Shown here one piece after another: positions 61,163-64,000 of a DNA stretch of 64,000 nt (the stretch's first letter is position 1; every line of letters starts with the position of its first letter). The stretch spans positions 186,001 to 250,000 of the forward strand of contig NZ_JAAVLW010000004.1 of the NCBI RefSeq assembly GCF_013114835.1, in the 5' to 3' direction. Below the pieces are notes generated by a model, which was not told the origin of the DNA, made no database searches, and saw only the letters and a list, made by a program, of their open reading frames with translations. The stretch is from Bradyrhizobium archetypum. GTDB taxonomy: Bacteria > Pseudomonadota > Alphaproteobacteria > Rhizobiales > Xanthobacteraceae. A program made the position numbers and the translations under genes.

Positions 61163-62155
61163 ATGGGTAGGTCGAAGACCAGCGCAGGCGGGCTTGCTTC
61201 GAGCCGTGGTAGCCGATTGCTCCGCGAGGCGGCGTTCGGCACCGCGGCGCTCGGCATGGCATTGGGGCTGGCTGTCTGGGTGACCGATTTCGATCTGGCC
61301 GGTTGGATTAACCCAGCGTCCGCTAATGTCGGCCCCACGCCCTCGTTCGACGAGCGCTTTGGTCCGAGCTCGGCGCGCCGTTCGCTGGCCATGAGCTACC
61401 CCTGGCGGCCGGCCGCCCGTTCGCAACGCGCGGATTTTGATGCGGAGTTCGGCCACATTGAAAGCCAGCTAGGGGGCTGGCAATTGCGTGAGGCGCAGAG
61501 CGATACGCCCCCGGCGCCCGCCCCGACGGTCGAAGTGGCAATCCCGCTGCCGAGATCACGCCCGGTACTGGCTAATCTTCAGCCGATGCGGAGCGATCCG
61601 CCGACCGTCTCGTCCGACAACCGCACGATGTTCGACAAGCTGGCTGATCTGGTGCCGATGCGCTTCTCGCTGGCGTCGCTGACGCCGGGTGACGGGCTGC
61701 TCGGCGAGCGAAAGGATCTGACGGCGCTTGGCTATGACGGTCAGACCGCCGTCTACGATATTTCGGCGCGTACGGTGTATTTGCCCAATGGCACCAGGCT
61801 TGAGGCGCATTCAGGGCTGGGCAGCCTGATGGACAATCCGGCACATGTCGACCAGCGCATGGTCGGCGCGACGCCGCCGAACGTCTATGATTTGAAGCCG
61901 CGCGAGAAACTGTTTCATGGTGTCGCGGCGCTGCGCATGACGCCGGTGGGTGAAAACGAAATGCACGGGCGAAACGGCCTGCTCGTGCACAGCTACCTGC
62001 TCGGGCCCAACGGCGATTCCAACGGCTGCGTTTCGATCAAGGATTACGACAGATTCCTGCAGGCGTATCGGAACGGCGAGGTCAAGCGGCTCGTCGTGGT
62101 GCCGAGCCTGCGCGAAGGCCTGACCGCGTCGCGGCGTTCACCATCTCCGTCATGA
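61163..62155 (+). CDS. DUF2778 L,D-transpeptidase-like protein, membrane anchored
   Basis: 330 residues. An N-terminal membrane segment lies at about residues 20-42 (LLREAAFGTAALGMALGLAV, then WVTDFD). A disordered linker follows (residues 50-180). The C-terminal domain (190-310) holds YDGQTAVYDISARTVYLPNG and the catalytic-type motif LLVHSYLLGPNGDSNGCVSI, with His, Ser and Cys as in the DUF2778/Tlde1 group of peptidoglycan L,D-transpeptidase-related enzymes. It should act on murein in the periplasm. The next gene starts inside its stop codon (ATGA). Confidence 0.82.
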   Translation: MGRSKTSAGGLASSRGSRLLREAAFGTAALGMALGLAVWVTDFDLAGWINPASANVGPTPSFDERFGPSSARRSLAMSYPWRPAARSQRADFDAEFGHIESQLGGWQLREAQSDTPPAPAPTVEVAIPLPRSRPVLANLQPMRSDPPTVSSDNRTMFDKLADLVPMRFSLASLTPGDGLLGERKDLTALGYDGQTAVYDISARTVYLPNGTRLEAHSGLGSLMDNPAHVDQRMVGATPPNVYDLKPREKLFHGVAALRMTPVGENEMHGRNGLLVHSYLLGPNGDSNGCVSIKDYDRFLQAYRNGEVKRLVVVPSLREGLTASRRSPSPS

Positions 62156-62421
62156 GGGTCGTCGCAGGCGACGCTTCGGATTCCGACACGCCGCTGCGTG
62201 CGGTTTTCAAGATCAACCTGAACGGCCAGACGGTATCGATTGCCACCGTCGGCCAGGCCTATCGCTTCATCACCAATCTCTCATCGATCGAATGGATCGA
62301 ATTCCGCGCGCTGCATGCGGACGCGGTCAATACGCTGCAACGTGCTGCTGATAATGCGATGCTGACCGTACAGGCGACCAACGCACTGCGTGCACTGTTC
62401 GTTCGCGCCAAGCTGTTGTGA
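62152..62421 (+). CDS. Small protein coupled to the DUF2778 gene
   Basis: 89 residues from an ATG overlapping the previous stop by four bases. Soluble, with an N-terminal strand region (RAVFKINLNGQTVSIATVGQ) and a C-terminal helix pair (AYRFITNLSSIEWIEFRALH, AADNAMLTVQATNALRALFV). No signal peptide, so cytoplasmic. No domain was recognised. Coupling to a murein enzyme of a family that includes T6SS effectors suggests a regulatory or immunity-like role, but it lacks a signal for the periplasm where immunity would be needed. Confidence 0.62.
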   Translation: MRVVAGDASDSDTPLRAVFKINLNGQTVSIATVGQAYRFITNLSSIEWIEFRALHADAVNTLQRAADNAMLTVQATNALRALFVRAKLL

Positions 62422-62526
62422 AGCCGCGACGCTATCGGCCAACTTCCGATTTGCTTGCCTTGGCAGCGGACGCGGGCGCGGCTATGCCTTCTCGGCGCTT
62501 GAGAGATTTATCAAGGAAACGTCCGC

Positions 62527-63138
62527 ATGCCCGCTAGCCACGCCGAGATTGAAGATGATCGCCTGATACGGGAACTGTTGCAGAACTGGGCGGTCTGGCG
62601 CGATGCCGGCGACTGGGAGCGTTTTCGCACCGTCTGGCACCCGGACGGCCGCATGATGGCGACCTGGACGCAGGGCACCGGCGACGAGTTCATCGAGATC
62701 AGCAAACAGGCCTGGGCCAAGGGCGTCAGCATCCTGCATTTCCTCGGCGGCATTTCGGTCGATCTCGCAGGACCTCGCTCCATCTCGCAGACCAAGATGA
62801 CGATCTCACAGCGCGCCGAGGTCGAAGGCGTGCTGTGCGACGTGCTCTGCACCGGCCGGTTCTACGATTTCCTCGAAAAACGCGACGGCCGCTGGGGCAT
62901 CGTGCTGCGCCAGCCGATCTACGAGAAGGATCGCATGGACCCGGTCACGCCCGGCGCGACGCCTGTCCTCGACAAGGCGCTGCTCGAGCAGTTTCCGCCG
63001 GGCTACCGCCACCTCGCTTATTTGCAGACCCGCATCGGTTACGCCGTCAAGCGCGACATGCCGGGCCTGAAAGGGCCCGAAGTCGAGGCCTTGTATGCGC
63101 GCGGCGCGGCGTGGCTGCGCGGCGAGCCGCTTAGCTGA
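62527..63138 (+). CDS. NTF2/SnoaL-like domain protein
   Basis: 203 residues. An N-terminal NTF2-like fold: EIEDDRLIRELLQNWAVWRD, WERFRTVWHPDGRMMATWTQ, GDEFIEISKQAWAKGVSILH. The cone-shaped fold commonly holds a small hydrophobic ligand and includes ketosteroid isomerase-like and SnoaL-like enzymes. The C-terminal 60 residues (LDKALLEQFPPGYRHLAYLQ, TRIGYAVKRDMPGLKGPEVE) extend the domain. It overlaps the convergent metE-like gene by eight bases. Substrate not predictable. Confidence 0.8.
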   Translation: MPASHAEIEDDRLIRELLQNWAVWRDAGDWERFRTVWHPDGRMMATWTQGTGDEFIEISKQAWAKGVSILHFLGGISVDLAGPRSISQTKMTISQRAEVEGVLCDVLCTGRFYDFLEKRDGRWGIVLRQPIYEKDRMDPVTPGATPVLDKALLEQFPPGYRHLAYLQTRIGYAVKRDMPGLKGPEVEALYARGAAWLRGEPLS

Positions 63139-64000
63139 TCTGCTTGCGGACGATCGCTGCCGCGTCGCACATCGCCTTCAGCTTGCCGAACGCGACGTGG
63201 CGCGGCAGGTATTTCATGCCGCAATCGGGCGCGACGACCAGGCGATCGGCCGCGACGTGCTTCAGGCCATTGCGAATGCGGCCTGCCACGACCTCCGCCG
63301 GTTCGATCTCGGGATTGCCGAGGTCGAGCACGCCCAGCATGATCTTCTTCGACGACAGATCCTTGAGCACACCGAGATCGAGCTTCGGCTGAGCCGCCTC
63401 GATCGAAATCTGCTCGGCCTTGGTGTCGGCGAGTTCGGCGAGAAAGGAATAGCCGGCCGGCTTGGTCGAGCCCGGCACGACCGCAGCATAACCAAAACAG
63501 AGATGCACCACGGTCGGCACGGTGATGCCCTGCAAGGCACGGTTGATCGCCTTCACGGCATAGCGGCGGGCGAGGTCGGGGTTGTTGCGCACCCAGGGTT
63601 CGTCGAGCTGGATCACGTCGGCACCGGCCTGCTGCAGGTCGAGCGCCTCGGCGTTGACGGCTTCGGCAAAAGCCATCGCGAGCTCCTCGTCGTCCTTGTA
63701 GTACTCGTTCTTCGCCTGCTGGCTCATCGTGAACGGGCCCGGCAGGGTGATCTTGGCCGCGCGATCGGTATTTTGGCGCAGAAATTCCATGTCGTGCAGC
63801 TCGATCGGGCCGCGGCGTTTCACTGGACCTACGACACGTGGGACGGGCGTCTGATGCCCGCTACGCGAGGTAATGATGGCGGGATTTTCGTCGTTGACGC
63901 CCTCAAGTGCGGTAGCAAAGCGGTTGGAATAGCTTTCGCGGCGGATTTCGCCATCGGTCACGATGTCGATCCCGGCGCGCTCCATATCCCTGATGGCAAC
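63131..64000 (-). CDS. Cobalamin-independent methionine synthase-like (MetE C-terminal type), cut by the right edge
   Basis: 290 residues in the window; the coding frame is still open at 64000, so the N-terminus is missing. Signatures of the catalytic half of MetE or its short homologues: IVTDGEIRRESYSNRFATAL, GADVIQLDEPWVRNNPDLAR, the metal-ligand region VVHLCFGYAAVVPGS with His and Cys, and LVVAPDCGMKYLPRHVAFGK with the last Cys. These enzymes move a methyl group from a folate or another donor to a thiol using zinc. A short stand-alone version is usual in Bradyrhizobium; methyl donor and acceptor are not certain. Confidence 0.86.
   Translation of the reverse strand, partial: VAIRDMERAGIDIVTDGEIRRESYSNRFATALEGVNDENPAIITSRSGHQTPVPRVVGPVKRRGPIELHDMEFLRQNTDRAAKITLPGPFTMSQQAKNEYYKDDEELAMAFAEAVNAEALDLQQAGADVIQLDEPWVRNNPDLARRYAVKAINRALQGITVPTVVHLCFGYAAVVPGSTKPAGYSFLAELADTKAEQISIEAAQPKLDLGVLKDLSSKKIMLGVLDLGNPEIEPAEVVAGRIRNGLKHVAADRLVVAPDCGMKYLPRHVAFGKLKAMCDAAAIVRKQIS

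Overview
The window is high-GC chromosomal DNA from an alphaproteobacterium that looks like Bradyrhizobium or a close relative (Bradyrhizobiaceae/Nitrobacteraceae). The signs are a Caulobacter-type fliF-fliG-fliH(flbE)-fliN-flbD flagellar operon beside a DUF1153/SciP gene, a PmtA-type phospholipid methyltransferase, small DUF3551, DUF3309 and DUF2336 families, and palindromic intergenic repeats of the kind common in that group. Species cannot be fixed from the sequence alone. No rRNA, CRISPR array or intact insertion sequence was seen. One tRNA, elongator tRNA-Met(CAT), is present.

Layout. 1-9.6 kb: transport and accessory genes, including a cut-off Bug-type receptor, two paralogous EamA exporters flanking the segment, an FMN-dependent hydroxy-acid dehydrogenase, an orphan MCE protein, a ChaA-like antiporter, a DUF3302-like/HlyD pair, an exported beta-carbonic anhydrase and a broken TAXI receptor gene. 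10-26 kb: housekeeping and envelope genes (ybaK, purA, a treT plus GT4 pair, msrA-msrB, a RecD-like helicase, an LLM flavoenzyme) separated by hairpin repeats. 26.5-34.8 kb: flagellar genes flbD, fliN, fliH, fliG, fliF, sciP, flgD and fliK, with a CtrA-like site and a good sigma-54 promoter. 35-37.6 kb: mnmA, pmtA, a small exported protein and tRNA-Met.

37.5-45.2 kb is the most interesting part. Immediately behind tRNA-Met lies a roughly 7.7-kb segment whose far end repeats the last 15 bp of the tRNA region exactly, which looks like an att duplication with no integrase left. It carries one tightly packed minus-strand operon: an H-NOX nitric-oxide sensor, a GAF hybrid histidine kinase with two receivers, a CheY-like regulator, a receiver-PP2C (RsbU-like) phosphatase, an RsbW-like kinase, a STAS (RsbV-like) antagonist and an NCS2-family permease. 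Successive genes overlap by 1-4 nt, apart from a 3-nt gap after the H-NOX gene. The permease ends in what looks like a degenerate RsbW-like domain, and it has Arg where XanQ and UraA have their substrate-binding Glu. No sigma factor lies in the operon. The reading proposed here is a gas-sensing partner-switching system whose output may be the permease itself.

45.2-64 kb: succinate-semialdehyde dehydrogenase; a nitrate assimilation region in which a NarK-type transporter is followed by a PP2C/Ser-Thr kinase fusion and lies divergent from nirB-nirD-nasA, with sigma-54-like, NtrC-like and ANTAR-like elements in the control region; a TetR-ferredoxin-P450 cluster with a palindromic operator over its promoter; a DOPA-dioxygenase-like protein; a DUF2778 L,D-transpeptidase-like protein overlapping a small gene; an NTF2-like protein; and a MetE-like enzyme cut by the right edge.
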